Assembly (NCBI GenBank): GCA_030684515.1
Contig: JAUXVJ010000024.1
Location: 289,663 to 353,662 of the forward strand
DNA: 64,000 bases
Direction: 5' to 3'
Source: Actinomycetota bacterium
GTDB lineage: Bacteria > Actinomycetota > Actinomycetes > S36-B12
Positions 1 through 9,774 of the stretch are shown one piece after another; the first letter of the stretch is position 1; each line of letters begins with the position of its first letter. The notes beneath the pieces were generated by a model. That model saw only the letters and a list, made by a program, of their open reading frames with translations, was not told the origin of the DNA and did not search any database. The translations under genes and the position numbers were made by a program.

Positions 1-1
1 C

Positions 2-679
2 CCGGACATGCTCGATGCAATTCCAGCCTCCGCCTTGAGTGCCTTGACCTTCGATCAGATGCTGGCGTTGAAGCCCGCAGTCATGCAGCAGATCTCCGCT
101 GACCAGATCGGCGCGCTGTCCTCCCAGGTGATGGGAGCGCTGTCGAAAGATCAGCTCGCACGGATCCCAGCCGAATCGCTCTCGGCGCTCAAGGCTGGTC
201 AGCTCGACAAGCTCAGTGCTGAGTCGTTCCCGGGCTTCACTCCCGATCAGTTCCGTGACCTCCAGCCGGCGATCTTGTCGGTCATTGATCCCAAGCAGTT
301 CGCGGCGCTCAAGCCAGCCGTCATGGGCGTGATGACTGCCGACCAGTTCGCCGCGTTCACCCCGGCGACGGTCAAGTCGATCACGATTCCGCAGATCGAC
401 AGTCTGGCGCCCGCAGCACTGGCCGGCATGGCACCTGCGGACATCAAGGCGCTCAGTGACCCCAAGATCGCAAAGCTTGATGCGCAGCAGATCAGCAATC
501 TGCAGCCGGCGACCTTCGCCGCGATGAAGCCCAGTCAGTTGACGGCTATGGCTCCCCCTGATGTGCCCGGAATGACGGCCCAGCAGTTGGAAGCTCTCAG
601 CCCCAGGCAGGCGGACGCTCTCAAGCCGGCGGTGGTCAACGCGATGAGCGCTGAGCAGAAAGCGGCACTTGCTGGGTGA
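2..679 (+). CDS. Repeat protein of unknown function, 5'-truncated by the window edge
   Basis: The frame is open to the left edge (Pro-Asp precede the first Met at position 8), so this is the C-terminal part of a longer protein, with at least 225 residues visible. It is built from degenerate units of about 11 residues, roughly (L/M/I)-(T/S)-x-x-Q-(L/I/F)-x-(A/S)-(L/M)-x-P, often paired into 22-residue units, for example SADQIGALSSQVMGALSKDQ and TADQFAAFTP. The composition is rich in Ala, Leu, Gln and Pro, with no Cys and no membrane segment in the visible part. Such periodic amphipathic repeats suggest an elongated solenoid, possibly surface exposed, but that is inference. It converges on recX with 11 bases between stops. 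No function is assigned. Confidence 0.7.
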   Translation, partial: PDMLDAIPASALSALTFDQMLALKPAVMQQISADQIGALSSQVMGALSKDQLARIPAESLSALKAGQLDKLSAESFPGFTPDQFRDLQPAILSVIDPKQFAALKPAVMGVMTADQFAAFTPATVKSITIPQIDSLAPAALAGMAPADIKALSDPKIAKLDAQQISNLQPATFAAMKPSQLTAMAPPDVPGMTAQQLEALSPRQADALKPAVVNAMSAEQKAALAG

Positions 680-690
680 GCAGCAGTGGT

Positions 691-1248
691 TCAGTCGTCG
701 GTGAGCTCGGGCTCGAACTCCGCGTTGAGTTCAGCGCGAATGGCAGCAGCGGCGACTGAACCCGAATAGCCGCGACGCATCAGCAGACTCATCAAGCGCC
801 GCTGCTTGGTGGCCGCGTCGAAGCGTGCCAGAGCCGGATGCTTGGACAGCACCAAGGCGCGGGCTCGTGCGAACTCGTCCTCGTCACTGATCTCTTCAAG
901 GGCTGCGTGGATGTCGTCGTCGCCTACGCCTTTGCGTCGCAACTCCTGCCGCAGGATGGGACGAGCAGTGCCTCGCGAGCGACGACGCGAGGCAACGAAC
1001 AACTCGGCGTAGTCGCTGTCATTGATGAGTCCCAGCTCAGTGAAACGATCAAGCACTTCATCAGCGATAGCTTCGGGAATCTCACGTTTGATGAGATCGT
1101 CATGCAGATCCTTGCGCGTGCGCGGAGTGGAGCTGAGTCGCCTCAGGACAACAGTGCGGGCATAGGAGCGCGGATCGGACTCCGCTTTCGACGCAGCAGA
1201 AGCACCCGGAGTGGGCTCAGCTGCTGATCTCCTGGAATTGCGCGCCAT
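691..1248 (-). CDS. recX: Regulatory protein RecX
   Basis: RecX binds RecA filaments and modulates recombinase and coprotease activity. The protein has about 185 residues, with a basic low-complexity N-terminus followed by the alpha-helical RecX repeats (ARTVVLRRLSSTPRTRKDL near residue 35, then a segment ending in LINDSDYAELFVASR, and RPILRQELRRKGV). It lies directly downstream of recA in the same orientation, 32 bases after its stop, the usual actinobacterial arrangement, so the two are probably cotranscribed. I chose the ATG at 1248; an in-frame TTG at 1260 would add four residues. Family assignment is firm, the exact start less so. Confidence 0.92.
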   Translation of the reverse strand: MARNSRRSAAEPTPGASAASKAESDPRSYARTVVLRRLSSTPRTRKDLHDDLIKREIPEAIADEVLDRFTELGLINDSDYAELFVASRRRSRGTARPILRQELRRKGVGDDDIHAALEEISDEDEFARARALVLSKHPALARFDAATKQRRLMSLLMRRGYSGSVAAAAIRAELNAEFEPELTDD

Positions 1249-1280
1249 GCTTCTCGTCAACCCGTGCCTGCAGACCTGTG

Positions 1281-2324
1281 CTACAGATCGATGGGTGCTG
1301 GTGTGATGTCGGCTGGCTTGTCGACCTGCGCACCGATGCCCAGTTGCTCCTTCAGTCGCTTCTCGATGTCATTGCACAGGTCCGGGTTGTCGCGCAGGAA
1401 GGTACGCGCGTTCTCCTTGCCCTGGCCCAGCTGATCGCCCTCGTAGGTGTACCAAGCGCCGGACTTCTTCACGATGCCTTGATCAACACCGAGGTCAATG
1501 AGTGAGCCCTCACGTGAGATGCCCTCGCCGTAGAGGATGTCGAACTCGGCCTGCTTGAACGGCGGTGCCACCTTGTTCTTGACGACCTTGACTCGCGTGC
1601 GGTTGCCGACGGCCTCGGTGCCGCCCTTGAGGGTTTCGATGCGGCGGATGTCTAGGCGCACGGATGCGTAGAACTTCAGCGCCTTGCCGCCAGTGGTGAC
1701 CTCGGGCGAACCGAACATCACGCCGATCTTCTCGCGCAGCTGGTTGATGAAGATGATTGTGGTGTTGGTGTTGCTCAGGGCGCCGGCCATCTTGCGCAGG
1801 GCCTGGCTCATCAAACGAGCCTGCAAACCCACGTGGCTGTCGCCCATTTCGCCTTCGATCTCAGCGCGCGGAACAAGTGCGGCGACGGAGTCGATGACCA
1901 CGAGATCAATGGCACCCGAGCGCACGAGGGTGTCGGTGATCTCCAGCGCCTGCTCACCAGTGTCGGGCTGGGAGACATAGAGGCTGTCCAGATCGACACC
2001 GAGGTTCTTGGCGTACTCCGGGTCAAGAGCGTGCTCGGCATCAATGAATGCTGCGATGCCACCGGCGGCTTGCACATTGGCGATGGCGTGCAGGGCAACT
2101 GTGGTCTTGCCCGAGGACTCCGGCCCGTAGATCTCCACGATGCGACCTCGGGGGTATCCCCCAATGCCCAGCGCAAGATCAAGTGCGATCGAGCCAGTAG
2201 GGATCACATCAACGGGAGCGCGGCCCTCATCGCCAAGGCGCATAACTGAGCCCTTGCCGAACTGGCGCTCGATTTGAGCCAGTGCGGTCTCAAGTGACTT
2301 CTCGCGGTCATTGGCGCTAGCCAT
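1281..2324 (-). CDS. recA: Recombinase RecA
   Basis: RecA is the DNA-dependent ATPase that catalyses homologous strand exchange and triggers LexA self-cleavage in the SOS response. The 347 residues match the usual family length. Walker A GPESSGKT is at residues 67-74, the Walker B region is [12 protein letters not shown], and the L2 loop region [20 protein letters not shown] is intact. No intein is present. The ATG is preceded by a good Shine-Dalgarno sequence (AAGGGAG, about 7 bases away), so this gene has a true leader. Upstream lie a RecA-NDp-type promoter and, further out, a LexA box, indicating two damage inputs. recX follows. Confidence 0.98.
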   Translation of the reverse strand: MASANDREKSLETALAQIERQFGKGSVMRLGDEGRAPVDVIPTGSIALDLALGIGGYPRGRIVEIYGPESSGKTTVALHAIANVQAAGGIAAFIDAEHALDPEYAKNLGVDLDSLYVSQPDTGEQALEITDTLVRSGAIDLVVIDSVAALVPRAEIEGEMGDSHVGLQARLMSQALRKMAGALSNTNTTIIFINQLREKIGVMFGSPEVTTGGKALKFYASVRLDIRRIETLKGGTEAVGNRTRVKVVKNKVAPPFKQAEFDILYGEGISREGSLIDLGVDQGIVKKSGAWYTYEGDQLGQGKENARTFLRDNPDLCNDIEKRLKEQLGIGAQVDKPADITPAPIDL

Positions 2325-2362
2325 GTCGTACTCCCTTGATCTGGTGTCTGTCGGTTCGGTTG

Positions 2363-2385
2363 AACCTAGGGCGACCCTCTGACAG
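2363..2385 (-). promoter_or_regulatory. RecA-NDp / PafBC-type promoter of recA
   Basis: Read on the minus strand the site is CTGTCAGAG, eight bases, then TAGGTT. It closely fits the LexA-independent DNA-damage promoter of actinobacteria (TTGTCRGTG-N8-TANNNT), which PafBC activates. It is the promoter nearest to recA, with a predicted leader of about 30 bases carrying the Shine-Dalgarno sequence. Spacing and -10 are exact; two positions of the upstream half differ from consensus. Confidence 0.7.
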
Positions 2386-2452
2386 TTCCGCCGATGGCAA
2401 CCAAGGCGACTTCGCCTCGGTGGATGCCATGCCTTGCGGACCCATCGGGAGT

Positions 2453-2474
2453 AAAGTACTCGAACAAATGTTCG
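2453..2474 (-). promoter_or_regulatory. LexA (SOS) box and -10 of the distal recA promoter
   Basis: CGAACAAATGTTCG at 2461-2474 is a perfect match to the Gram-positive and actinobacterial LexA operator (CGAAC-N4-GTTCG). On the minus strand it is followed at once by TACTTT (2458-2453), a good -10, so LexA bound here would cover the spacer of a distal recA promoter. This leaves a leader of about 125 bases. Confidence 0.88.
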
Positions 2475-2524
2475 AAACGTGGCGACACGCCCAAGAACTT
2501 GTGGCGACCGCCCGTCTTACTTGC

Positions 2525-3457
2525 TCAGGCCTCGAAAGGATCTCCTGGCAGCACCTCTGTGGTGAAGAACAGCGGTGCATCAAGGGAGTCTTCAGGGTTG
2601 GTGGCCAGCAGATTGGCGCGTGGACGCGTGGTGCGCACACCCTTGCTGTTGAGCCACTTCTCGGCCGAGTCGATGTCGCGGATCTTCCAGGTGAGGCTGT
2701 AGATGAAGTTGCCGTACTTCTCCACATGCTTGCCCAGATCAGAGTCCGGCTCCAGTGGCTGGGCCAGCTGCAGCAGCGAGTCGCCGATGTGGACGGTCAT
2801 GTACTTGAAGCCCTGCTCCTGATCAATGCCTTCAGCAACCGGGATCGCCTGCATGATGTCGACGTAGGTGTTGATTGCGGCGTCCAGATCGCGCACACCC
2901 AAGGTGATGTAGTTGAAGCGGTCATAGGTCATCGGGTGCTGAGCAAACAGTCGCTCAAGCTCAGTCCAGGTCTCCTTGCTTGAAGGATCCGACATCTCAA
3001 AAGCGCAGAGCTCGACCATCAGGCCAGCGGTGTCGCGAGGCGATGGGTAGAAGTACTGGGTGCCCTCTTCGAGCTTCTCGATCTTGCCGCCGCCGGGGGC
3101 ACCGATGTAGATGCCCTTCTCGATCATGCGGGCTGCGATGCCTGGCAGGTCGTCTACGGCGTAGCCGACGGAGTGCAGGTGCTGCCCGAACTTTGAGTAG
3201 AACTTGCCAACTGGGTAGTTGACGTCGACTGGCATCTTGGGAGCCATGGTCTCGATGCAGACGCTGGAAACCATCAGCAGCGAGGCCATCCGGTCTTCGT
3301 TGGGCAGGTAGTTGAGCTCATCGATGCCCATGAACGCGAAGCCGCCGAGCACATTGCGGTAGAAGTCATTGAGCTTGTTCACGTCATCGCTCATATGGAT
3401 GGTGTGAATCATGCTGCCGAGGCCAAAATCGCCGGTCTTCTTGTATTCCTTACGCAT
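2525..3457 (-). CDS. Two-domain VOC (glyoxalase-fold) protein
   Basis: The 310 residues form two vicinal-oxygen-chelate modules. The first runs from about residue 15 (MIHTIHMSDDVNKLNDFYRN, the typical opening strand and helix) to about 155 and holds candidate metal ligands His (IHTIH), Glu (VCIETM), His (HLHSVGY) and Glu (LMVELCAFE). The second starts near residue 180 (FNYITLGVRDLDAAINTYVD) and has fewer obvious ligands. VOC proteins include lyases, dioxygenases and resistance proteins; the substrate cannot be told from sequence. The ATG has a good Shine-Dalgarno sequence (GGGGAG, 5 bases away). The gene is monocistronic within the accessory block beside recA. Confidence 0.75.
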   Translation of the reverse strand: MRKEYKKTGDFGLGSMIHTIHMSDDVNKLNDFYRNVLGGFAFMGIDELNYLPNEDRMASLLMVSSVCIETMAPKMPVDVNYPVGKFYSKFGQHLHSVGYAVDDLPGIAARMIEKGIYIGAPGGGKIEKLEEGTQYFYPSPRDTAGLMVELCAFEMSDPSSKETWTELERLFAQHPMTYDRFNYITLGVRDLDAAINTYVDIMQAIPVAEGIDQEQGFKYMTVHIGDSLLQLAQPLEPDSDLGKHVEKYGNFIYSLTWKIRDIDSAEKWLNSKGVRTTRPRANLLATNPEDSLDAPLFFTTEVLPGDPFEA

Positions 3458-3553
3458 GGTGCTCCCCAGTAGTCGGACGGTTCAGGGAATTAAAGCCGCG
3501 AATCGACAGATGGGAGGGCAAATGCCGAAATCTCTTGGACCATGCAGGGTGAT

Positions 3554-5284
<1,731 letters not shown>

Positions 5285-5304
5285 GACAAGAGATCGGAGG
5301 GGTG

Positions 5305-6351
5305 ATGTCTGAAGTTCCACTGCGCGATCCTGACGATGCCCTCCTGCTGTCGATTGAGGGCTCACGGCATGTCATCGAGGCAAGCATCCGCGTCAGTTTT
5401 GGCGCAGCAGCACTGACCATTGAAGTCACCCGCCGTGTACTCGCCGAAGCCATCGGTGCCCGACGACTGAGCCCCAATCCCGACAGTCCAGTCGACACTG
5501 CACTGGATGCGGTTCTCGGTTTGGCCTTTGCGGGTGCCCAGACCGGACTTCGCGCCGCGGATGCAACTGTTCGACTCACTGCTCCGGTCACATCAACAGC
5601 GTTGAACCTGGTGCTCGAGCCGCCATTGATTCCAAAGCAGCTGCGCCTGGGCACTCAGATCAATGCCTTCTCTCGACTCTGGCGCGCGCAGCGCACCGAT
5701 CTCGTGCGTTCAGCCTTGCGCTCAGGTTCGCTTGCATCGCCGATCCTGGTGGAGTCTGCCGCTCGAGTGCTCAACATCAATCAACTGATCACCTCAGTGA
5801 TTGATCAGATCGACATGGACGCCCTGGCCCTTGAGCTGCTCGATCGCATCAAGGTCGACCCACTCGTAGAGCAAGTGGTTGCCAGGGTCGACATCGTCGA
5901 GGCAGTCGGACGAGTGATGGAAACACTGCCCACGGATCAGCTCGTTGCTGAAGTGCTGTCGAATCTTGATATGGAATCACTGATCGCGACGGCTCTGGAG
6001 AAGGTTGACCTCACTGAAATCGTTGTTGAGCGCGTGGATCTCGCGACGATCGTCAACGCAGCACTGGACCGCATCGACATCACCAGCATTGTCTTGAATC
6101 GGGTAGATCTGCCGCTGATTGCCAACACGGTGATTGAAGAGATCGACCTGGCCGGGACGATCCGTGAATCAAGTGGATCTGTTGCAACAGAGATGGTGCA
6201 TGGAGCGCGCATCTCCAGCGTTGATGCCGACCGCGCAGTTGCGCGATTGGTCGATCGATTCACTCTGCGTCGCAAGAACCGAAAGCTCGATGCCCCCGGT
6301 GAGCCCGAATCGATGAGCACTGACGGCACTACGGAAGACTCCCAGCCATGA
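5305..6351 (+). CDS. Conserved hypothetical protein with VDL/IDI repeats
   Basis: About 348 residues, function unknown. Residues from about 155 to 275 are a run of short hydrophobic-acidic repeats, roughly (V/I)-D-(L/I/M)-x-x-(I/L)-(V/A) every 9-18 residues, such as KVDLTEIVVERVDLATIV and RIDITSIVLNRVDLPLIA. The region ends in a moderately conserved AGTIRESSGSVATEMVHGAR segment and a basic C-terminus. There is no signal peptide or clear membrane segment. GGAGG lies 4 bases before the ATG at 5305; a GTG at 5302 is an alternative. It starts 20 bases after argG and overlaps the RDD gene by ATGA, so it is translationally coupled to it, which suggests a shared membrane-associated role. Confidence 0.65.
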   Translation: MSEVPLRDPDDALLLSIEGSRHVIEASIRVSFGAAALTIEVTRRVLAEAIGARRLSPNPDSPVDTALDAVLGLAFAGAQTGLRAADATVRLTAPVTSTALNLVLEPPLIPKQLRLGTQINAFSRLWRAQRTDLVRSALRSGSLASPILVESAARVLNINQLITSVIDQIDMDALALELLDRIKVDPLVEQVVARVDIVEAVGRVMETLPTDQLVAEVLSNLDMESLIATALEKVDLTEIVVERVDLATIVNAALDRIDITSIVLNRVDLPLIANTVIEEIDLAGTIRESSGSVATEMVHGARISSVDADRAVARLVDRFTLRRKNRKLDAPGEPESMSTDGTTEDSQP

Positions 6352-6866
6352 GCAGCCCTGAGCCCGCTCGCCTACCGACCGCCCGCGTGCGCGTGCCCGA
6401 AGCTGCCAAGGATTTCCAGGGGTTACGTGCTGGGATTGTCAGCCGTGTCCTTGCCAACATCGCCGATGTGATCATCATCGTCATCACTACTTTCACCCTG
6501 TACATGTGTTTCGCATCGGTGAAGTTCATGTTCGACCCTCGAAACTTCACGTGGCCTGCGCTTCACATGGGCTGGTTCGTGATTGTCTGCGGCATCCTGC
6601 TGTTCGTCTACTTCACCTTCTCATGGGCAACATCGGGCCGCACGGTTGGCAATCGGCTGATGGGTCTGCGCGTGGTCAATCACCGAGGTCTCATCGTGCG
6701 GTGGTCTGGAGCGGTGGTACGCGCGGCCTTCTGCGTGGCCTTCCCCTTCGGCTTGTTCTGGGCGATCATCAGCCGCCAGAATCGTTCTGTGCAGGATGTG
6801 GTGCTGCGCACTTCGGTCATCTACGACTGGGCGCCAAATCGAGCCAACCTCGGTCACGAGAGCTAG
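6348..6866 (+). CDS. RDD family membrane protein
   Basis: The 172-residue integral membrane protein has about four hydrophobic segments (near residues 36-60, 72-95, 120-140). The RDD features are RAGIVSRVLANIADVIIIVI at the first segment (Arg and Asp) and the loop SGRTVGNRLMGLRVVNHRG. The RDD family is broad and mostly uncharacterised; some members have been linked to ion transport. The start codon overlaps the stop of the preceding repeat protein (ATGA), so the two are very likely coexpressed. The gene converges with the DUF4393 gene, with 23 bases between stops and no visible hairpin. Confidence 0.8.
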   Translation: MSSPEPARLPTARVRVPEAAKDFQGLRAGIVSRVLANIADVIIIVITTFTLYMCFASVKFMFDPRNFTWPALHMGWFVIVCGILLFVYFTFSWATSGRTVGNRLMGLRVVNHRGLIVRWSGAVVRAAFCVAFPFGLFWAIISRQNRSVQDVVLRTSVIYDWAPNRANLGHES

Positions 6867-6889
6867 TCGCCAAAGAGCTTGGAATTGCG

Positions 6890-7657
6890 TTACGCCAGCA
6901 CCACAAGCGAGTCGCGTGGTCCGATCGCCCGCGCAAAACTCTTGCCGAAGTCAGTGACCCGCAAGACGCCTTTGTCGAAACTGATACTGGACTCGAACTG
7001 CGCCTTCCAGGCCAAGAACTCTGGGCGCCGCTGCACCCATTGATAACTCGTCTCGCCGGTCCACTCCACTGAGTAGTCCACTTCGACCAATCCCAGCTGG
7101 ATCCAGTTGTCCACCCACAGACTGAAATCGACATCGACACTTGGCTGCCCAGTGCCGCGATCGTTGACATCCAGGAGATGACGTCCAAGGACCGTGGATT
7201 GACCGTCGTCGGACTTCCAGGCCACTTCGGCGATCGGCATTTGCAGTTGACCCAGCACCATCGGCAGCAAGCGCGCCTCCTTGGCTGAGAGTCGTGCCAC
7301 TGCTTCGACAAACGACGGATGAACACCTTGAGCGTCACGGCCATCGGTGGCCGTGGCCATGAGGCTGAGGTACATGTTCTTCAAACTGAGTTCCGCTCGC
7401 GAGTATGAAAGGCGGCGAATCAATGGCACCACGATGCCGACGGGGGGACAGACCAAGGATGCTTCGGGCACTTCAACCAGTCGCGGTGAGAGCTCTTCGG
7501 GGAATTCGTGGGTGAAGTAGTGCTTGTGCTCGCCGAGCCAGTCCTCTAAAGGCCGATAGAGCTTCCTGATCGACTTCTCGCGTGCAAAGACTCGACGTTG
7601 CATGTCCTCAGCATCGGCAGTTGAGTCTTTCCCTGATGCGATCTCACTGCTGGCCAC
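6890..7657 (-). CDS. DUF4393 (Abi-alpha-like) protein
   Basis: The 255-residue soluble protein has a segment near residues 75-125 that resembles DUF4393/Abi-alpha proteins: paired hydrophobic and helical stretches, LKNMYLSLMATATDGRDA, VHPSFVEAVARLSAKEARLL. The rest (LGLVEVDYSVEWTGETSYQW and a C-terminal RVTDFGKSFARAIG) also fits that family. The family name comes from abortive-infection phage resistance, but most members are untested, so a defence role is only a possibility. The start is GTG, six bases after a TAATCT -10, hence probably leaderless. It stands alone between an RDD operon and an MFS gene. Confidence 0.55.
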   Translation of the reverse strand: MASSEIASGKDSTADAEDMQRRVFAREKSIRKLYRPLEDWLGEHKHYFTHEFPEELSPRLVEVPEASLVCPPVGIVVPLIRRLSYSRAELSLKNMYLSLMATATDGRDAQGVHPSFVEAVARLSAKEARLLPMVLGQLQMPIAEVAWKSDDGQSTVLGRHLLDVNDRGTGQPSVDVDFSLWVDNWIQLGLVEVDYSVEWTGETSYQWVQRRPEFLAWKAQFESSISFDKGVLRVTDFGKSFARAIGPRDSLVVLA

Positions 7658-7663
7658 GGCCTG

Positions 7664-7669
7664 AGATTA
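7664..7669 (-). promoter_or_regulatory. -10 hexamer TAATCT, leaderless start of the DUF4393 gene
   Basis: TAATCT is followed on the minus strand by six bases and GTG at 7657. No Shine-Dalgarno sequence is present. Confidence 0.5.
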
Positions 7670-7707
7670 CCGTGGGGAGTCCGCCGCATCTGCACGGCAA
7701 GCACCTG

Positions 7708-8991
7708 CTACTTCGCGAGGATGGGCGCGCGATACTTCGGCACAGCGACCAGCATCGCAAGCAGCAGCACCGGAATTGCCGCCACTGCGCACAGCACGCC
7801 GTAGGTGCTCAGGAGCACCACCAATCCGGCCACTGCGCCACCTACTGCACCCGAGGCGTTCATCGCCAAGTCCGAAAGGCCCTGCACAGCGGGCCGCTTT
7901 TCGGCATCCACTTCGTCGGTGACGATCGTTGATCCGGCGATCAAAGTGCACGACCAGCCAAGACCAAGCAGGAGCAGTCCAATACCAAGCATCACGATGC
8001 TGTCGCCTGGAGCGACTCCGCACAGCAGGCAGGCGAAAAGCAGGATGATGATGCCCACGACAACGATTTGAGTGCGACCGTAGGTGTCCACTGCCCATCC
8101 GACGACTGGGGAGAAGGCGTACATTCCCGCGACGTGCACGCTGATCACCAGCCCGATGAGCTGCAGAGTCACGTCGACGTGGGCCATGTGCACCGGGGTC
8201 ATCACCATCACCATCACCATGCAGATGTGTCCGGCCGAAATTGCAGCGATCCCCATCATTGCTCGCGGTCGTTGTCGAAGATGAGCAAGCCCTTCGCGCA
8301 GACTGGGCCGGCTCACCACTCCAGTGCTCTTCTTCTGAATCGCCATCGCCATCCGATATGGATCCGGACGCAGAAACAGCCACAGGATCGCCGCCGCTAT
8401 GGCAAGGCAGGCTGCAGAGACGAGATAGGGCCCAGACAACTGGGGCAGACCCAGAGCAAGAGCCAAGTTGCCAGAGGCATTGAGCAGATTCGGCCCGAGC
8501 ACGGCACCGATGGTGCTGGCCCACACCACCAAGGAGAGCGCGCGAGCGCGATGCTGCTCGGCTGCCAGATCCGTGGCGGCGTACCGCGCTTGAAGCGCGG
8601 CAGCTGACGCCACTCCAACCAAGAGGCAGCCCAAATAGACCAGCAGAAGGTTGCGCTCGATGGCTGCGAACACCACTATTGCGGCCCCTACGGCACCAAT
8701 GGCATAGCCCAGAGACAGCGCCGCGCGTCTGCCGCGGGTCAAGGCAATGCGTGCGAGCGGAAGAGCCAACAGCGCTGCCCCGAGCACGCCTGAGGTTTGG
8801 GCGAAGCCCGCAGCGGCATCAGAATCGGCAATCGAGGCTGCCAGCAATGCCCCAGCCGGGATTGCGCCAGCGACAGCGATCCCGCCGAACACTGCCGCCC
8901 CCGACAAGGAGCGAACGGTGTTTGACTGCGCCTTCAAGACCTCCGGTGCCAACAGCGGGTCGTTGCCGACTGGAACAGCGGGCGCAGTCAC
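7708..8991 (-). CDS. Major facilitator superfamily transporter
   Basis: The 427-residue protein has about twelve hydrophobic segments and the MFS loop motif between segments 2 and 3 (LPLARIALTRGRRAALSLGY, a weak GxLaDrxGrrr match) and a second one in the C-terminal half (GWAVDTYGRTQIVVVG). The arrangement fits a drug- or metabolite-efflux type exporter, but the substrate is unknown. The start codon overlaps the stop of the upstream sulfotransferase gene by four bases, so the two form an operon and might modify and export the same compound. A short in-frame hexanucleotide repeat at 8200-8220 encodes MVMVMVM inside a membrane helix. Confidence 0.85.
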   Translation of the reverse strand: MTAPAVPVGNDPLLAPEVLKAQSNTVRSLSGAAVFGGIAVAGAIPAGALLAASIADSDAAAGFAQTSGVLGAALLALPLARIALTRGRRAALSLGYAIGAVGAAIVVFAAIERNLLLVYLGCLLVGVASAAALQARYAATDLAAEQHRARALSLVVWASTIGAVLGPNLLNASGNLALALGLPQLSGPYLVSAACLAIAAAILWLFLRPDPYRMAMAIQKKSTGVVSRPSLREGLAHLRQRPRAMMGIAAISAGHICMVMVMVMTPVHMAHVDVTLQLIGLVISVHVAGMYAFSPVVGWAVDTYGRTQIVVVGIIILLFACLLCGVAPGDSIVMLGIGLLLLGLGWSCTLIAGSTIVTDEVDAEKRPAVQGLSDLAMNASGAVGGAVAGLVVLLSTYGVLCAVAAIPVLLLAMLVAVPKYRAPILAK

Positions 8992-9731
8992 ATGGGGCCC
9001 CGTGATCCGGGCTCGTCCTCGGGCTGGCTCTCACTGCTGTGCAAACCATGATCAAGCTGCTGAGCGAGAGCCTCAGCAACGCCATGGTCATTGCGAGGCA
9101 GACCCAATTCGTCAAAGCGCGTGATCAGAGCTGGCGCCTTGCCTTGCCACTGCTCATACTCAAGAAGCATGGCTCGATCCGCACCCAAGATGCTGGTGAG
9201 GTCGCGCTGGGCGGCCACGAGCCAGTCGCGCGTCTGCGTGAGCGCCGCAACTGGATCTCCATGATTGGGCCACCAACCGCTGCGCGCGGCATCCTGCGGG
9301 TCGCGCACATTGATGATGTAGCTGATGCCAGGAAGAAGAGTGTTCAAGAAGAGCAGGTAGGAAAGCAGCAGTTCGTAATTGGCGAAGTGGCCCGGCTCGT
9401 ACCTGACTTCCTTGAAGCCGAGCACCTTGGTGTCCTTCTCGGGTCGCAGCAGATTCTGGATCACATGCCGCCGCAGATCATCCAGCACAGCATTGGGGTC
9501 CAATTTCTTGGATCCGTACCAAGGATGGGTCGGCAGGCCATTGTGGTGACGGTCGGCAGTCTCAGCGATCGATTGCGCGTATTGCTGCAGCCCACGAAGA
9601 GCCGAGTAGTTCTCGCCTCTCACCAAAACGCCAGGCAGTGAGTTCAGTGCAGCCTGCAAGGCGGTGCTGCCGGTGCGGCCGTAGGTCACAACCGTCAGGA
9701 AGGTGAACTCCGGCGGCCTCCTGCTGAACAT
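8988..9731 (-). CDS. Sulfotransferase family protein
   Basis: The 247-residue protein opens with FTFLTVVTYGRTGSTALQAA, the 5'-phosphosulfate-binding P-loop of PAPS-dependent sulfotransferases (YGRTGST). A second segment, SYIINVRDPQDAARSGWW, fits the 3'-phosphate-binding region (R-x7-S). It would transfer sulfate from PAPS to a carbohydrate, lipid or small molecule; the acceptor is not predictable. The C-terminus is hydrophilic and acidic. The gene is the first of a two-gene operon with the MFS transporter, and its ATG follows a TAGAGT -10 by six bases. Confidence 0.8.
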   Translation of the reverse strand: MFSRRPPEFTFLTVVTYGRTGSTALQAALNSLPGVLVRGENYSALRGLQQYAQSIAETADRHHNGLPTHPWYGSKKLDPNAVLDDLRRHVIQNLLRPEKDTKVLGFKEVRYEPGHFANYELLLSYLLFLNTLLPGISYIINVRDPQDAARSGWWPNHGDPVAALTQTRDWLVAAQRDLTSILGADRAMLLEYEQWQGKAPALITRFDELGLPRNDHGVAEALAQQLDHGLHSSESQPEDEPGSRGPM

Positions 9732-9737
9732 CAGGCA

Positions 9738-9743
9738 ACTCTA
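9738..9743 (-). promoter_or_regulatory. -10 hexamer TAGAGT, leaderless start of the sulfotransferase gene
   Basis: TAGAGT, six bases, then the ATG at 9731 on the minus strand. No Shine-Dalgarno sequence is present. Confidence 0.5.
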
Positions 9744-9774
9744 TTGAGTCTGCAGTGATGCCACTTGCGACTCC

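Noticed and set aside
34-52. Sequence resembling half of a HspR (HAIR) site near position 40
   Set aside because: It is inside coding sequence of the repeat protein and only one half-site matches.
679-691. Intrinsic terminators between convergent genes (0.68, 6.87, 32.77 and 52.59 kb)
   Set aside because: The short gaps show no stem followed by a U tract, so none is annotated.
8200-8220. Hexanucleotide repeat CATCAC x3.5, possible phase-variation tract or His-tag-like sequence
   Set aside because: It is in frame in the MFS gene (antisense it reads MVMVMVM within a membrane helix). Hexamer changes would not shift the frame, and three and a half copies are too few to call a variable tract.
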